From Actinomycetes bacterium (GTDB lineage: Bacteria; Actinomycetota; Acidimicrobiia; Acidimicrobiales; SZUA-35): a stretch of 21,133 bases of DNA. Made by a program: the position numbers and the translations under genes. The stretch's first letter is position 1; every line of letters starts with the position of its first letter. Below, piece by piece: positions 7,524 to 16,199 of this stretch. The stretch lies in assembly GCA_024227975.1 (NCBI GenBank), contig JAAETV010000748.1:1-21133 (forward strand). Reading direction: 5' to 3'. The notes beneath the pieces are model-generated. The model was given only the letters and a program-made list of their open reading frames with translations. It ran no database searches and was not told the DNA's origin.

Positions 7524-8777
7524 ATGGCAGCTATCGATGATCTCCGGGATGAGATGCGGGTCTGGCTGGCCGAGAACTGGGATGGTGACCTCACCGTCCG
7601 GGACTGGTGGCAGAGACTGGCCGACGCCGGCTGGCAGTTTCCCCACTGGCCCCAGGGGTTCGGAGGGCGCGGCCTGGGTCCGACCGAAGCCCGGGCGGTT
7701 ACAGCCGAACTGGTCGACGCTGGAGCGCTCGGTCCTCCCTTCAGTCTCGGCCATGTGATGGGCGGGCCCGTCGTCATCCAGAACGGTGACGAAGACCAGC
7801 GGACCCGCTTCTTGCCGTCGCTGGCCAATGGGACCGAAGCCTGGTGCCAATTCTTCAGCGAACCTGAAGCCGGTTCGGATCTGGCCGGGCTGCGGACCAC
7901 GGCCGAACGTGATGGCGACGAGTGGGTCGTAACCGGGCAGAAGGTGTGGACCTCTGATGCCAAGAATGCAGCCCGGGGCATGCTGGTGGCCCGCACCAAT
8001 TGGGATGTACCCAAGCACCGGGGTCTGGGCTACTTCATCATCGAAGTCGATCAGCCCGGGATCGAGATCCGGCCCCTCAAGCAGATGAACGGCCAAGCCC
8101 ACTTCAACGAGGTCTTCTTCTCCGAGGCCCGCGTTTCCCACCAGGATCTGATCGGGGGCGAAGGCGACGGTTGGGCAGCGGCGGTAGCCACCCTGGCCTT
8201 CGAAAGGGCTGGCCTTTCGACCCAGGTCCCCGGAATGGTGACGGCGCCTTCCGGTGAGAGGGCCGGGTTCCTCGACCGGCCTGCCGGTGAGCTGGTGGCC
8301 AAGCCAGTCCAATCGGCCGTCCGCACCCGAGCTTTCCGCTCATCGACCGAGATCGCCAAGCTGGCCCGGGAACGTGCAGGTACCAGTGATCCTCTCCTGC
8401 GACAGGAGTTGACCAAGCTCAAGGCCATGGGCCAGGTGGCCAACTGGTCGGCCCAGCGGGCCCGGGCCGAGGCCAAAGCCGGCCAACAACCGGGTCCTTC
8501 GGCCAATCTGGCCAAGCTCAGCGGTTCCCACATCTCTCGGGTCGCCCGCGATCTGGCTCCCAAGGTCTTGGGACCGGAAGCCATGTTGGCCGGGTCAGAC
8601 GCCCCGGCCAATGGTGAAGTGACGAGCATGGTTCTCAGCGTGCCGTCGAGCTCAATCGCCGGCGGGACCGACGAGGTCCAGCGCAATATCATCGGTGAGC
8701 GGGGCCTGGGGCTACCCAAGGACATCCAGGTCGATCGGGAAATGCCTTTCCGCGATGTCCCTCGATCCGGCCGTTAG
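7524..8777 (+). CDS. Acyl-CoA dehydrogenase family protein
   Basis: At 417 residues this matches the usual length of FAD-dependent acyl-CoA dehydrogenases, which make the alpha,beta-double bond in acyl-CoA thioesters and pass electrons to ETF. The middle domain shows WCQFFSEPEAGSDLAGL (about 107-123) and GDEWVVTGQKVWTSDA (131-146), the flavin and substrate contacts. The C-terminal helical domain ends with SSIAGGTDEVQRNIIGERGL (376-395). The residue just before the GT of this motif, Glu in MCAD-type enzymes, is Gly380, as in many actinobacterial steroid/FadE-type members, so the base must come from elsewhere or from a partner subunit. The start has a strong GAGGAG site at 7511-7516, 7 nt upstream. 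A 133-bp gap precedes it and a 32-bp convergent gap follows. Confidence 0.93.
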   Translation: MAAIDDLRDEMRVWLAENWDGDLTVRDWWQRLADAGWQFPHWPQGFGGRGLGPTEARAVTAELVDAGALGPPFSLGHVMGGPVVIQNGDEDQRTRFLPSLANGTEAWCQFFSEPEAGSDLAGLRTTAERDGDEWVVTGQKVWTSDAKNAARGMLVARTNWDVPKHRGLGYFIIEVDQPGIEIRPLKQMNGQAHFNEVFFSEARVSHQDLIGGEGDGWAAAVATLAFERAGLSTQVPGMVTAPSGERAGFLDRPAGELVAKPVQSAVRTRAFRSSTEIAKLARERAGTSDPLLRQELTKLKAMGQVANWSAQRARAEAKAGQQPGPSANLAKLSGSHISRVARDLAPKVLGPEAMLAGSDAPANGEVTSMVLSVPSSSIAGGTDEVQRNIIGERGLGLPKDIQVDREMPFRDVPRSGR

Positions 8778-8809
8778 CGAGCCAGTTCCGTCACCGAGTT
8801 TGTTCCACC

Positions 8810-9940
8810 TCAGCGACGGGTCAGCGCCATGATGACTGCCGCGCTGGGAACAACGACGACAATCATGGCCGCCCCGACCGACAATGACCCAGTGTTGGCC
8901 AAGGCGCCGACGGTGACTGGGACGACAAACGCTCCGATCCTTATCCCGGCGGTGAGAGCGGCTAGAGCGGCCCCTGGTCGCCCTGGAGCCTGAGCTGCGT
9001 CGTCGTAGAGACGGGGAAACAGGACCGAGGCACCCAAGCCGGCGAAAGCGAACCCAACGATCGACGGGACCAGGGCAGGGCTGAGCCCACCTACGATCAG
9101 ACCGGTCATGCTCATCAGCACCGCCAGGCGGATGAGGGTGGCGGAGCCGAGGGCCACTGTGAGACGGTCACCACTGAAGCGTCCGATCACCATGCCGGAG
9201 GTGACGGCAACGAAACCGAGCCCCGCCACCCCGTCGCTCGCGGCCAGGTCGTCGGCTAGGCGCAGGGTGGCCCAGTCGGCCGGGGTCACTTCCATGGCAA
9301 TGGCGGCGATGGCCAGCACCGCGACCACGATGGCTGCCATCCGAGACGAGCGCCGAGCGGGCTCGTTCTCTGAGGTCTCAGGCGGGGGCTCGTCGGTCGG
9401 CAACAACCGGGGGGCGACACGGGCCAGGGTCATGGCCAACACCGCGGCCACCGCCAGAAGATGGGCTTGGAGCGACAATCTCGATGCTGCCGCCGAGGCT
9501 CCGAGACCACCGACGACGGTGCCGGCGCTCCACAGGCCATGGAGGCGGTTGATGACCGGGGTCGGTTGGCGAGCGCTGAGCCATGAGGCCTGCATGTTCA
9601 TGGCAACATCGACCACCACATCGAAGAGATGGAGGATGACGAGCCCCAACAGGAAGACCATGGGCCCAGAAGCCAAGCCGATGAGGGGTAGGGTCACGAT
9701 CAGGCCGATGGCACCACCGATCATGGCCCGCCTGGTACCGAAGCGCTGTATCACGGGACCGCAGATCGCGCTGCCAGCCAGACCTCCGAGCGAGCCCAGG
9801 GTGAGGAGCAGACCAAGGGTGGCCAGGTCGATCTCGATGCGGTCCCGGATTTCGGGGAGACGGGGGATGAACGAAGCGAACACCATCCCGTTGATCCAGA
9901 ACTGGGTGGCCACAGCTCGCAGGGAGCGAATGTCTGACAA
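8810..9940 (-). CDS. MFS transporter (YbjJ-like)
   Basis: The 376-residue protein is hydrophobic throughout, with roughly 12 membrane segments. The loop 2-3 signature region reads [17 protein letters not shown] (about 61-77), matching the MFS GxxxDRxGRR pattern loosely. A charged central loop ([18 protein letters not shown]) separates the two six-helix halves. The N-terminus ([21 protein letters not shown]) resembles YbjJ-like permeases, whose substrates are unknown. The start is TTG at 9940, supported by a TAGGGT box 7 nt upstream and by homology-like sequence beginning right there; GTG at 9913 is an alternative. It is divergent from malate synthase G and convergent with the acyl-CoA dehydrogenase. 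Confidence 0.88.
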   Translation of the reverse strand: MSDIRSLRAVATQFWINGMVFASFIPRLPEIRDRIEIDLATLGLLLTLGSLGGLAGSAICGPVIQRFGTRRAMIGGAIGLIVTLPLIGLASGPMVFLLGLVILHLFDVVVDVAMNMQASWLSARQPTPVINRLHGLWSAGTVVGGLGASAAASRLSLQAHLLAVAAVLAMTLARVAPRLLPTDEPPPETSENEPARRSSRMAAIVVAVLAIAAIAMEVTPADWATLRLADDLAASDGVAGLGFVAVTSGMVIGRFSGDRLTVALGSATLIRLAVLMSMTGLIVGGLSPALVPSIVGFAFAGLGASVLFPRLYDDAAQAPGRPGAALAALTAGIRIGAFVVPVTVGALANTGSLSVGAAMIVVVVPSAAVIMALTRR

Positions 9941-9947
9941 GCGGCGG

Positions 9948-9953
9948 ACCCTA
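9948..9953 (-). promoter_or_regulatory. Candidate -10 box for a leaderless MFS transporter transcript
   Basis: On the - strand TAGGGT (TANNNT) stands 7 nt before the TTG start at 9940, which has no Shine-Dalgarno sequence. Confidence 0.35.
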
Positions 9954-10049
9954 GCGCCCCTGCATTCTGGTCACCCGATTAGCCTCGGTCTCGTGGTATC
10001 GCGGAGATTGGAACGGGGGACCATCCACCGAGGTGACAGCGAGGATGTC

Positions 10050-12233
10050 ATGACCAAGGAAACTGACTACATCGCGGCTGCTGGCCTATCTGTTGGCCGC
10101 GACCTATACCGGTTCTGCACCGAGGAGGCACTCCCTGGAACTGGGGTCGATCCCGATGCCTTCTGGTGGGGATTGGCTGGCCTGGTCGATGAGTTCAGTC
10201 CCCGCAACGCCGATCTGCTGGAGATCCGCCAAACCATGCAGTCAGCCATTGATGCATGGCACGGCGAGCGGCTAGGCCAGCCCCACGATGCCGTCGCCTA
10301 CCGGCAGTTCCTGAGCGAGCTTGGCTATCTCCTGCCCGAAGGACCAGGGTTCTCGATCGAGACCGACGGTGTCGACCCTGAGATCAGCTCCGTGGCTGGC
10401 CCCCAGCTCGTCGTCCCCGTGACAAACGCCCGCTATGCCCTCAATGCCGCCAATGCCCGCTGGGGCTCCCTCTACGACGCCTTCTACGGGACAGATGCCC
10501 TCGGCGATCTGGCTCCCCCTGGGCCCTATGATCCGGAGCGTGGAGCCCGGGTCATCGACCGGGTCCGCTCATTCCTCGACGATGCCGTCCCCCTGTCGGA
10601 GGCCTCACACCGGTCGGCAATCGCCTACCACGTCATCGGTGGCGGCCTCGCCGTCACCCTCGACGATGGGTCGACCACCACCCTTGCCGACTCCGCCCAT
10701 CTTGCCGGCTACAACGGTGACCCGGCTGCTCCGACCAGGATCCTCCTGACCAACAATGGTCTCGGGATCGAGCTGGTCATCGATCCCTCGGACCCCGTCG
10801 GGGCCGAAGATGGGGCCGGCATCGCCGATGTGATCCTGGAGTCGGCAGTGACGTCGATCATCGATTGCGAGGACTCGGTAGCCACCGTCAACAGCGCTGA
10901 CAAGGCCCTGGCCTACCACAACTGGTTGGGCTTGATGACGGGGGCTCTGACCGAAGAGGTGACCAAGGAGGGCTTGACGTTCAGCCGAGCCCTGGAGTCA
11001 GATCGGACCTACCTCGCTCCCGACGGCTCACCCCTTCGTCGCCCCGGAAGGGCCCTGATGCTGACGCGCAACGTCGGCCACCTGATGACGACCCCGGCGG
11101 TACTCGACCGCGACGGCCGACCCATCCCCGAGGGCCTTCTCGACGCCCTGGTGACGGTGTTGTGCGCCAAGCACGATCTAGCCAAGGCGCCGATCGAGCG
11201 CAACAGCCCGGCGGGGTCGGTCTATGTGGTCAAGCCCAAGATGCACGGACCCGACGAGGTGGCCTTTGCCTGTGATGTGTTCAGCCAGGTCGAGTCGATT
11301 CTGGGCCTCGCCCCCAACACGGTGAAGATCGGGATCATGGACGAGGAACGTCGCACCACCCTCAACTTGGCCGAATGCATCCGGGCTGCATCGTCGCGGG
11401 TCTGTTTCATCAACACCGGCTTCCTCGATCGGACCGGTGACGAGATCCACACGTCGATGAAGGCCGGGCCCATGGTGCGCAAGGTCGACATGAAGGCTCA
11501 GACGTGGATCTCGGCCTACGAGGACTGGAATGTCGATGTGGGCCTGGCCTGTGGATTCCAGGGCAAGGCCCAGATCGGAAAGGGGATGTGGGCCGCTCCT
11601 GACCTGATGGCCGACCTTCTCGAGCAGAAGATCGGCCATCCCCTCTCAGGGGCCAACTGTGCCTGGGTTCCCTCACCAACGGCGGCCACTCTCCACGCAA
11701 CTCACTACCACGCCGTCGACGTGACCGCCCACCAACAGGAGCTGCGAGAGCGGCTCGACAGCTCAGGTCCTCGGGCTACCATCGACGACCTCCTGGCCAT
11801 CCCCCTGGCCCCCGACACCTCATGGTCGAACGATGACATTCAGGCCGAGTTGGACAACAACGCCCAGGGCATCCTGGGTTATGTGGTCCGCTGGGTCGAC
11901 CAGGGGGTGGGCTGCTCCAAGGTCCCCGACATCAATGATGTCGGCCTCATGGAAGACCGGGCTACCTGTCGGATCTCGTCCCAACACATGGCCAACTGGC
12001 TTCATCACGGGGTCGTTTCCGAGCCCCAGGTGGTGGAGACGATGCGCCGAATGGCGGCCATTGTCGACGCCCAGAACGCCGACGATGAGCTATACCGGCC
12101 CATGGCCCCTTCCTATGATGGTGAGGCCTTCCGAGCGGCATGTGATCTTGTCTTCTCCGGGGTCGAGCAGCCGTCGGGCTACACCGAACCCATCCTCCAT
12201 GCCCGCCGTCGTCAACTCCTGGGCGACGAGTAG
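10050..12233 (+). CDS. glcB: Malate synthase G
   Basis: The 727-residue enzyme condenses glyoxylate with acetyl-CoA to malate, and its length matches the G isoform. Catalytic and metal residues line up with E. coli GlcB at a constant offset of about two to five. These are R340 ([10 protein letters not shown]), metal ligands E432 (MDEERRT) and D460 ([11 protein letters not shown]), and the general base D636 ([15 protein letters not shown]). The start at 10050 has GAGG at 10041-10044, five bases upstream, and begins [16 protein letters not shown]. The open frame extends upstream to 9108, but that part lies opposite the MFS gene and is not coding. No isocitrate lyase or glycolate oxidase gene is in the window, so the glyoxylate source is not shown here. 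It is divergent from the MFS transporter across 109 bp. Confidence 0.97.
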   Translation: MTKETDYIAAAGLSVGRDLYRFCTEEALPGTGVDPDAFWWGLAGLVDEFSPRNADLLEIRQTMQSAIDAWHGERLGQPHDAVAYRQFLSELGYLLPEGPGFSIETDGVDPEISSVAGPQLVVPVTNARYALNAANARWGSLYDAFYGTDALGDLAPPGPYDPERGARVIDRVRSFLDDAVPLSEASHRSAIAYHVIGGGLAVTLDDGSTTTLADSAHLAGYNGDPAAPTRILLTNNGLGIELVIDPSDPVGAEDGAGIADVILESAVTSIIDCEDSVATVNSADKALAYHNWLGLMTGALTEEVTKEGLTFSRALESDRTYLAPDGSPLRRPGRALMLTRNVGHLMTTPAVLDRDGRPIPEGLLDALVTVLCAKHDLAKAPIERNSPAGSVYVVKPKMHGPDEVAFACDVFSQVESILGLAPNTVKIGIMDEERRTTLNLAECIRAASSRVCFINTGFLDRTGDEIHTSMKAGPMVRKVDMKAQTWISAYEDWNVDVGLACGFQGKAQIGKGMWAAPDLMADLLEQKIGHPLSGANCAWVPSPTAATLHATHYHAVDVTAHQQELRERLDSSGPRATIDDLLAIPLAPDTSWSNDDIQAELDNNAQGILGYVVRWVDQGVGCSKVPDINDVGLMEDRATCRISSQHMANWLHHGVVSEPQVVETMRRMAAIVDAQNADDELYRPMAPSYDGEAFRAACDLVFSGVEQPSGYTEPILHARRRQLLGDE

Positions 12234-12280
12234 CCGGCATCTCGGATGACATCTCCGAAACGATGAAGCCACCGCTCTGG

Positions 12281-12370
12281 CGAGTGGCTGTATTCCTCCA
12301 GGAAGTGGTGCTCCACTTCCCAGGCCTGATCGATGCCGAGCTTGTCGGCTAGTTCAGCTTGAGTCAGCCG
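12281..12370 (-). pseudogene. Remnant of a luciferase-like (LLM) flavin/F420-dependent oxidoreductase gene
   Basis: On the - strand, directly after the aminotransferase end, about 30 codons read LTQAELADKLG followed by AWEVEHHFLEEYSHS. This matches, from memory of the family, the conserved segment near residues 30-60 of LLM-class oxidoreductases, where VEHHFLEEYSHS is normally followed by SAPEVFLAA. Here only PE follows before similarity is lost. The ~30 preceding and ~300 following residues of such an enzyme are absent: the left side runs into the malate synthase 3' end and the right side into the aminotransferase. The reading frame carries no start or function of its own. The LLM gene at 14556-15569 belongs to a different subfamily, so this is not a copy of it. 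Confidence 0.6.
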
Positions 12371-13554
12371 GCCTTCACTACCTTGGCCAGGGCTGCCACC
12401 CCGGCTCTGATCGTGTCGTGATCGGGGTGACCGAAACAGAGTCGGAGACGTCGACTCCCGTCTTCGGCATCGGCCGACCAGCCAGAACCGGGGTTGAACT
12501 CGACTCCGACCTTGGCCGCAGCTGGAGCCAGGGCGGTGGTGTCGGTTCCTTCTCCGAAGGTGAGCCACACATAGATCCCGCCCATGGGAGGAACGACCTC
12601 CACCAGGTCGCCGAACTCCTCCCGGATGGCGTCGACCATGACCTCACACTTGGTCTTCAAGGTCTGGATCAGGTGCTCGACATGATCATCGAAATGGGTG
12701 GGGGCGAACTCGGCCAGCGTCAGCTGCTCCAGAGCCCCGGTCCCAGCGTCGCTCTTGAGTGCCAGGAGCTGACGGATCACGGGTGGGTCAGCCACCAGAT
12801 AGCCGACCCGAAGTGAAGGAGCGATCGACTTGGAGAATGACCCGCAGTAGATGACCTGACCGTTGCCATCATCGAGAGCGCGGATGGAGGGAGGACGGTC
12901 GCAACCCCAGATGAGGTCGGCGTAGCACTCGTCTTCGAAGATCGGGATCCCATGGGCCCTGGTCACATCGAGCAGGCGTCGTCGACGTTCAACGCTCAGG
13001 ACCGAACCGGTCGGGTTCTGGACCGTGGGGATGGTGTACAGGTACTTGGGCTTGATCCCCTGAGCAGCCAGATTGTCGAGCAGCTCGGCCAGATGATCGA
13101 CGTCGATCCCCTCGTTGTCGAGACGGACCCCGACCAGGTCAACGCCCCGAGCTTGGAGGCGGCTGATCATGCCCCCATAAGTCGCCTGTTCGACGATGAC
13201 GGTGTCTCCCGGGCTGAGCAGAGCCCGGTTGACCAGGTCGAGGGCCTGGAGCGATCCGGAAGTGATCAGGATCTCATCGAGATCGCAGCTCATCGAGGCC
13301 CTGGTGGTGAGGGCATCGGCTACGAAGGTTCGGAGTGGCTCGTAGCCCAGGGGGGAGCCGCCCAGGTTGTAGGTGGCCAGCGCCTGTCCCTCGCGTCGCA
13401 GGGCTGTCACCGCTGCTTCGGCCAGCCCCGCGAAGGGCACGCTTGGCCCGTCATTGTGGCCGCCGACGAAGCCGAACTCGGGGCCTTCCTGCCACTCGGG
13501 GGCTGCGGGGGGAAGGTCAGCCCGAAACGCCGATGCCATATCGAAAGCCACCAT
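12364..13554 (-). CDS. PLP-dependent class I/II aminotransferase (2-aminoadipate/MocR-domain type)
   Basis: The 396-residue fold-type I enzyme transfers amino groups between an amino acid and a 2-oxo acid. It shows TYNLGGSPLGYEPLR (61-75), N180 in QNPTG, D208 in FEDECYADL (pyridine-nitrogen Asp), the Schiff-base K242 in GSFSKSIAPSLRVGY, and the C-terminal substrate-carboxylate Arg in RRLRLCFG. This arrangement is that of LysN/ARO8-like and MocR-type aminotransferases, but no helix-turn-helix domain precedes it. The ATG at 13554 has GAGGAG immediately upstream (13558-13563), so the message has a leader, in which two perfect inverted repeats lie. The stop codon falls at the junction with an oxidoreductase gene remnant. 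Substrate specificity is unknown. Confidence 0.92.
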   Translation of the reverse strand: MVAFDMASAFRADLPPAAPEWQEGPEFGFVGGHNDGPSVPFAGLAEAAVTALRREGQALATYNLGGSPLGYEPLRTFVADALTTRASMSCDLDEILITSGSLQALDLVNRALLSPGDTVIVEQATYGGMISRLQARGVDLVGVRLDNEGIDVDHLAELLDNLAAQGIKPKYLYTIPTVQNPTGSVLSVERRRRLLDVTRAHGIPIFEDECYADLIWGCDRPPSIRALDDGNGQVIYCGSFSKSIAPSLRVGYLVADPPVIRQLLALKSDAGTGALEQLTLAEFAPTHFDDHVEHLIQTLKTKCEVMVDAIREEFGDLVEVVPPMGGIYVWLTFGEGTDTTALAPAAAKVGVEFNPGSGWSADAEDGSRRLRLCFGHPDHDTIRAGVAALAKVVKAG

Positions 13555-13575
13555 GATCTCCTCAGGGGTGTTCCA

Positions 13576-13597
13576 CTAGGTTGCAGGCACAACCTAG
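13576..13597. promoter_or_regulatory. Perfect inverted repeat, candidate operator or leader hairpin
   Basis: Arms CTAGGTTG (13576-13583) and CAACCTAG (13590-13597) are separated by 6 nt. It lies 22 bp upstream of the aminotransferase ATG and shares its last base with a second perfect repeat. Size and symmetry fit a dimeric repressor site of the GntR or TetR kind, or a hairpin in the aminotransferase 5' leader. Confidence 0.5.
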
Positions 13598-13617
13598 AGG
13601 TGTCAGCGGGACACCTC
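13597..13617. promoter_or_regulatory. Second perfect inverted repeat in the same divergent region
   Basis: Arms GAGGTGTC (13597-13604) and GACACCTC (13610-13617) enclose AGCGG. AATAAT/TAATCC follows at 13618-13625, the only AT-rich stretch in the gap and a possible -10 for the + strand enoyl-CoA hydratase, so a protein bound here could block that promoter. Confidence 0.5.
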
Positions 13618-13682
13618 AATAATCCTCGGCCGACCCCGGGGAGCGCCAGCCAAACGCCAGCAGTGACGAGGTAGCAGAGACG

Positions 13683-14495
13683 ATGGCCTACGAGACAATC
13701 CTGACCGACCTCGAAGAAGGGGTTTGTGTCATCACCTTGAACCGTCCTGAGCGGATGAATGCCTGGAATGACACCATGGCCTCGGAGATGGGCCTGGCCC
13801 TCGATGAGGCCGAGAGCGACGACGAAGTTCGGGTCGTTGTGGTGACGGGGACCGGTCGCGCTTTCTGCGCTGGCGCCGATCTCTCGTCGGGTGAGGACAC
13901 CTTCGCCAAGACCGGCGATGAGAATCCCCATCGGGCCGGGACGCCGAAGACGATGCCGTGGGATCTGTCCAAGCCAGTGGTGGCCGCCATCAACGGTCAC
14001 GCTGTCGGGGTTGGTATCACCTTCCCCATGACCGCTGACCTCCGCTTCGTTGCGGCCGAGGCCAAGATCCAATTCGCCTTCGTCCGGCGGGGCATCATCC
14101 CCGAGCTCGGCTCGTTGAAGCTGCTGAGCCACATCGTGGGCCGCCAGATCGCATCTGATCTATTGATGTCGGGCCGGATGTTCAGCGGGACCGAGGCGGC
14201 CGAGATGGGGCTGGCAGCCCGGGCCCTACCAGCCGACGAGGTCCTCCCGGCGGCCATGGCGTGGGCCCGGGACGTTGCCGCCAACACCGCCCCGGTCTCG
14301 GTGGCGGTTACCAAGAGGCTGATGTGGGAAGACGCGATGCCCGAGGTCGAGGCTTTGTTCAACAAGGAGCTCCACCTCCTCCCCTGGCTCGGTGGCCAAC
14401 CGGACGCGGCTGAAGGGGTCTTGGCGTTCCTGGAGAAGCGGGACCCTGCCTGGTCGATGTCGATCACCAACGACCTACCCACCCTCGACGGCTGA
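13683..14495 (+). CDS. Enoyl-CoA hydratase/isomerase (crotonase) family protein
   Basis: The 270-residue product has the crotonase core: VITLNRPERMNAW (16-28), the first oxyanion-hole strand AFCAGADLS (60-68), and the second, PVVAAINGHAVGVG (98-111). The catalytic segment reads FAFVRRGIIPELGS (131-144). The position of the first hydratase Glu (PE in rat ECH) is Arg here, while E141 in PELGS keeps the second. The RRGI-PE-GS pattern is frequent in crotonases of isomerase or other specificity, so simple hydratase activity is not assured. GAGG lies about 12 nt before the ATG, a weak or long spacing. It is divergent from the aminotransferase across 128 bp that hold two inverted repeats. Confidence 0.9.
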   Translation: MAYETILTDLEEGVCVITLNRPERMNAWNDTMASEMGLALDEAESDDEVRVVVVTGTGRAFCAGADLSSGEDTFAKTGDENPHRAGTPKTMPWDLSKPVVAAINGHAVGVGITFPMTADLRFVAAEAKIQFAFVRRGIIPELGSLKLLSHIVGRQIASDLLMSGRMFSGTEAAEMGLAARALPADEVLPAAMAWARDVAANTAPVSVAVTKRLMWEDAMPEVEALFNKELHLLPWLGGQPDAAEGVLAFLEKRDPAWSMSITNDLPTLDG

Positions 14496-14555
14496 CCGAC
14501 AACCGCCCCGCGACCACCGAAGGTGCCTAGGGCTCACATGATCACGGGCCCAGGA

Positions 14556-15569
14556 TCAGAGAGCCTGGATCTCACCTATCAGATCAGGAGGAAGGTCGGC
14601 CGGAACATCGGGCGAGGCACTGGCCCCAATACTGTCGCTGATACCGCCGAAGCGCTCAGCGATGGCGGGCACGATCTCGTCGTGGCGTCCGACGGCGGCG
14701 AATAGCCTCACCACATCGTCGTCGATGAGGCCCGCCATCTGATCCCAACCATCGTTCTTCGAGAGATGGTTGAGTTGCTCGCCCAGGCCAACGAGGTCGT
14801 GCTGATCGAGGACCGGCCAATAGGCCCGGGTCGAGCCGTAGAACCCAATCCGGTAACGGACCCAGTCGACAGAAGAGGCCACCGCCTCGTCGGTAGCCCC
14901 GGTGCAGAGGAACCCGCCACCAGCGATGGAGAAGTCGCCCCTGCTCCGACCGCTCTGGGCCAGGCCAGTGTCGAGCTCGGGGAGGACGGCGGCCTCCAGA
15001 TAGTCGCGGGTACAGAAGGCGTGCAGCCGAGCACCGTCGGCCACCCGGCCCGCTGCTCGGAGCATGCCCGGTCCAACGGCGGCCATGGTGATGGGGGGTG
15101 TTGGACCCTCGAGGGGTTCGGGAGTGAAGTTCGGGGTCATCAGGCTGAACTGATAGTGATTACCCTGGAAGTCGAGACGCTTGCCCTCAGCCCAGGTCGC
15201 CCAGATGGCTCTGATGGCGAGCACGTACTCTTCCAATCGGGGTGCCGGGGCTGACCAGGGGACCGAGAAGCGGCGCTCATTGTGCCCCTTGACCTGGCTG
15301 CCGAGCCCCAGCTCGAACCTTCCACCCGAGGCCCGCTGCAGATCCCAGCCGAGATTGGCCATCACCATCGGGCTCCGGGGAAAGGCAATGGCCACTCCAG
15401 TGGCCAGTCCGAGGGTTGTGGAATTCACCGCAGCAACGGCCAGCGGAAGGAAGGGGTCGTGGCGGTTCTCCAAGGCCACCACTCCGTCGTAGCCGTCGGC
15501 CTCGATCTTGGCGATGGCGGCAGGGACCTGGCTGAGGTCGGCCTGAGGCAGGGTGGTGTGGATCTTCAC
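14556..15569 (-). CDS. LLM-class F420-dependent oxidoreductase, MSMEG_2256-like (TIGR03617 type)
   Basis: The 337-residue protein has the bacterial luciferase-like TIM barrel. It opens VKIHTTLPQADLSQVPAAI, with DGYDGVVALENRHDPFLPL at about 25-43, then TTLGLATGVAIAFPRSP (51-67), RASGGRFELGLGSQV (79-93) and a C-terminal part including YRIGFYGSTRAYWPVL. These match the TIGR03617 group of F420-dependent enzymes found in actinobacteria; the substrate is unknown. I chose the GTG at 15569, which overlaps the TGA of the upstream PPOX gene (GTGA) and has GGAGG four bases upstream. Longer frames would overlap that gene by 75 bp. The coupling implies the two proteins work together or are needed in similar amounts. 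Confidence 0.88.
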   Translation of the reverse strand: MKIHTTLPQADLSQVPAAIAKIEADGYDGVVALENRHDPFLPLAVAAVNSTTLGLATGVAIAFPRSPMVMANLGWDLQRASGGRFELGLGSQVKGHNERRFSVPWSAPAPRLEEYVLAIRAIWATWAEGKRLDFQGNHYQFSLMTPNFTPEPLEGPTPPITMAAVGPGMLRAAGRVADGARLHAFCTRDYLEAAVLPELDTGLAQSGRSRGDFSIAGGGFLCTGATDEAVASSVDWVRYRIGFYGSTRAYWPVLDQHDLVGLGEQLNHLSKNDGWDQMAGLIDDDVVRLFAAVGRHDEIVPAIAERFGGISDSIGASASPDVPADLPPDLIGEIQAL

Positions 15570-16192
15570 TGGTCCTCCCCATTGCCGTCGCCGGCTGGGC
15601 TCGTCCCTGGTAGCACGTCGGCGAAGAGGTCCCACTGCTTCCAATCCGGCTGAGGAGGTTCATAGTCTGGGGCCGGAGCGTTTGGCGACAACTCGCCCGA
15701 GGAGATGTCATGCACATAGCGGGGGCAGTTGATGAAGGTCCGGCCGACGCTCACCTCGACGACGGCTTCAGCTCCAACGAAGGCATCGACCGCGGCCTCA
15801 TCGGTCAGGACCCGGGCTCGGCCGTGAACCCGGATTCGGAATGGGTGGTTGTCTTGGCCGATGAACAGCATGCCGATGTTTGGTGTGTCGACGATGTTGC
15901 CGAGGCTGCGGTACATCCCGTTGCCGTCATAGCTGGGAAAGCGGAGAGTGTTGTCATCGATGACCTGAACGAACCCCGGTCGACCCCCCTTGTATGAGAC
16001 ATCAGGGAACCCGTCGGGGTCTACAGTGGCCAAGAAGAAGTAGCTTGCCGCTTCGAAGGAGGCTCTGGTCCGTTCGTCGATGAAGTCGTTGATGATGATC
16101 TCGGTCAGCCGGTCGGCCAGACGGCGACTGTCAAAGGTGTCCTGGAGCTGTCGGGCTCCGGTTCCGTACAACTCGCCAACATCGATGTCCAT
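15566..16192 (-). CDS. Pyridoxamine 5'-phosphate oxidase (PPOX)-fold flavin/F420-binding protein
   Basis: The 208-residue product has the split-barrel flavin-reductase fold: SYFFLATVDPDGFPDVSYKGG (about 50-70), FVQVIDDNTLRFPSYDGNGMYRSLGNI (74-100) and NIGMLFIG, then FRIRVHGRARVL (118-129). Members bind FMN or F420 and act as oxidoreductases, or are uncharacterised. The opening YGTGARQLQDTFDSRRLADRL is typical of the larger PPOX subgroup with an N-terminal helix. I take the ATG at 16192 rather than longer in-frame starts because a TAGGAT box stands 7 nt upstream and the family begins here. Its stop overlaps the start of the LLM oxidoreductase gene by 4 bp. A perfect palindrome lies in the -35 region. 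Confidence 0.85.
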   Translation of the reverse strand: MDIDVGELYGTGARQLQDTFDSRRLADRLTEIIINDFIDERTRASFEAASYFFLATVDPDGFPDVSYKGGRPGFVQVIDDNTLRFPSYDGNGMYRSLGNIVDTPNIGMLFIGQDNHPFRIRVHGRARVLTDEAAVDAFVGAEAVVEVSVGRTFINCPRYVHDISSGELSPNAPAPDYEPPQPDWKQWDLFADVLPGTSPAGDGNGEDQ

Positions 16193-16199
16193 GATGGTG

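Noticed and set aside
7317..8312. A 331-codon - strand open frame
   Set aside because: It runs antisense to the acyl-CoA dehydrogenase, whose motifs and ribosome binding site are clear.
9970..10037. Interrupted inverted repeat (GTCACC and TCGG versus CCGAGGTGAC) before malate synthase G
   Set aside because: One arm is split by nine bases, so only short pieces pair; too weak to call an operator or hairpin.
9108..10049. A 314-codon in-frame extension upstream of malate synthase G
   Set aside because: It lies opposite the MFS gene, has low-complexity Arg/Ala/Pro/Met-rich translation, and malate synthase G aligns fully from 10050, which has its own ribosome binding site.
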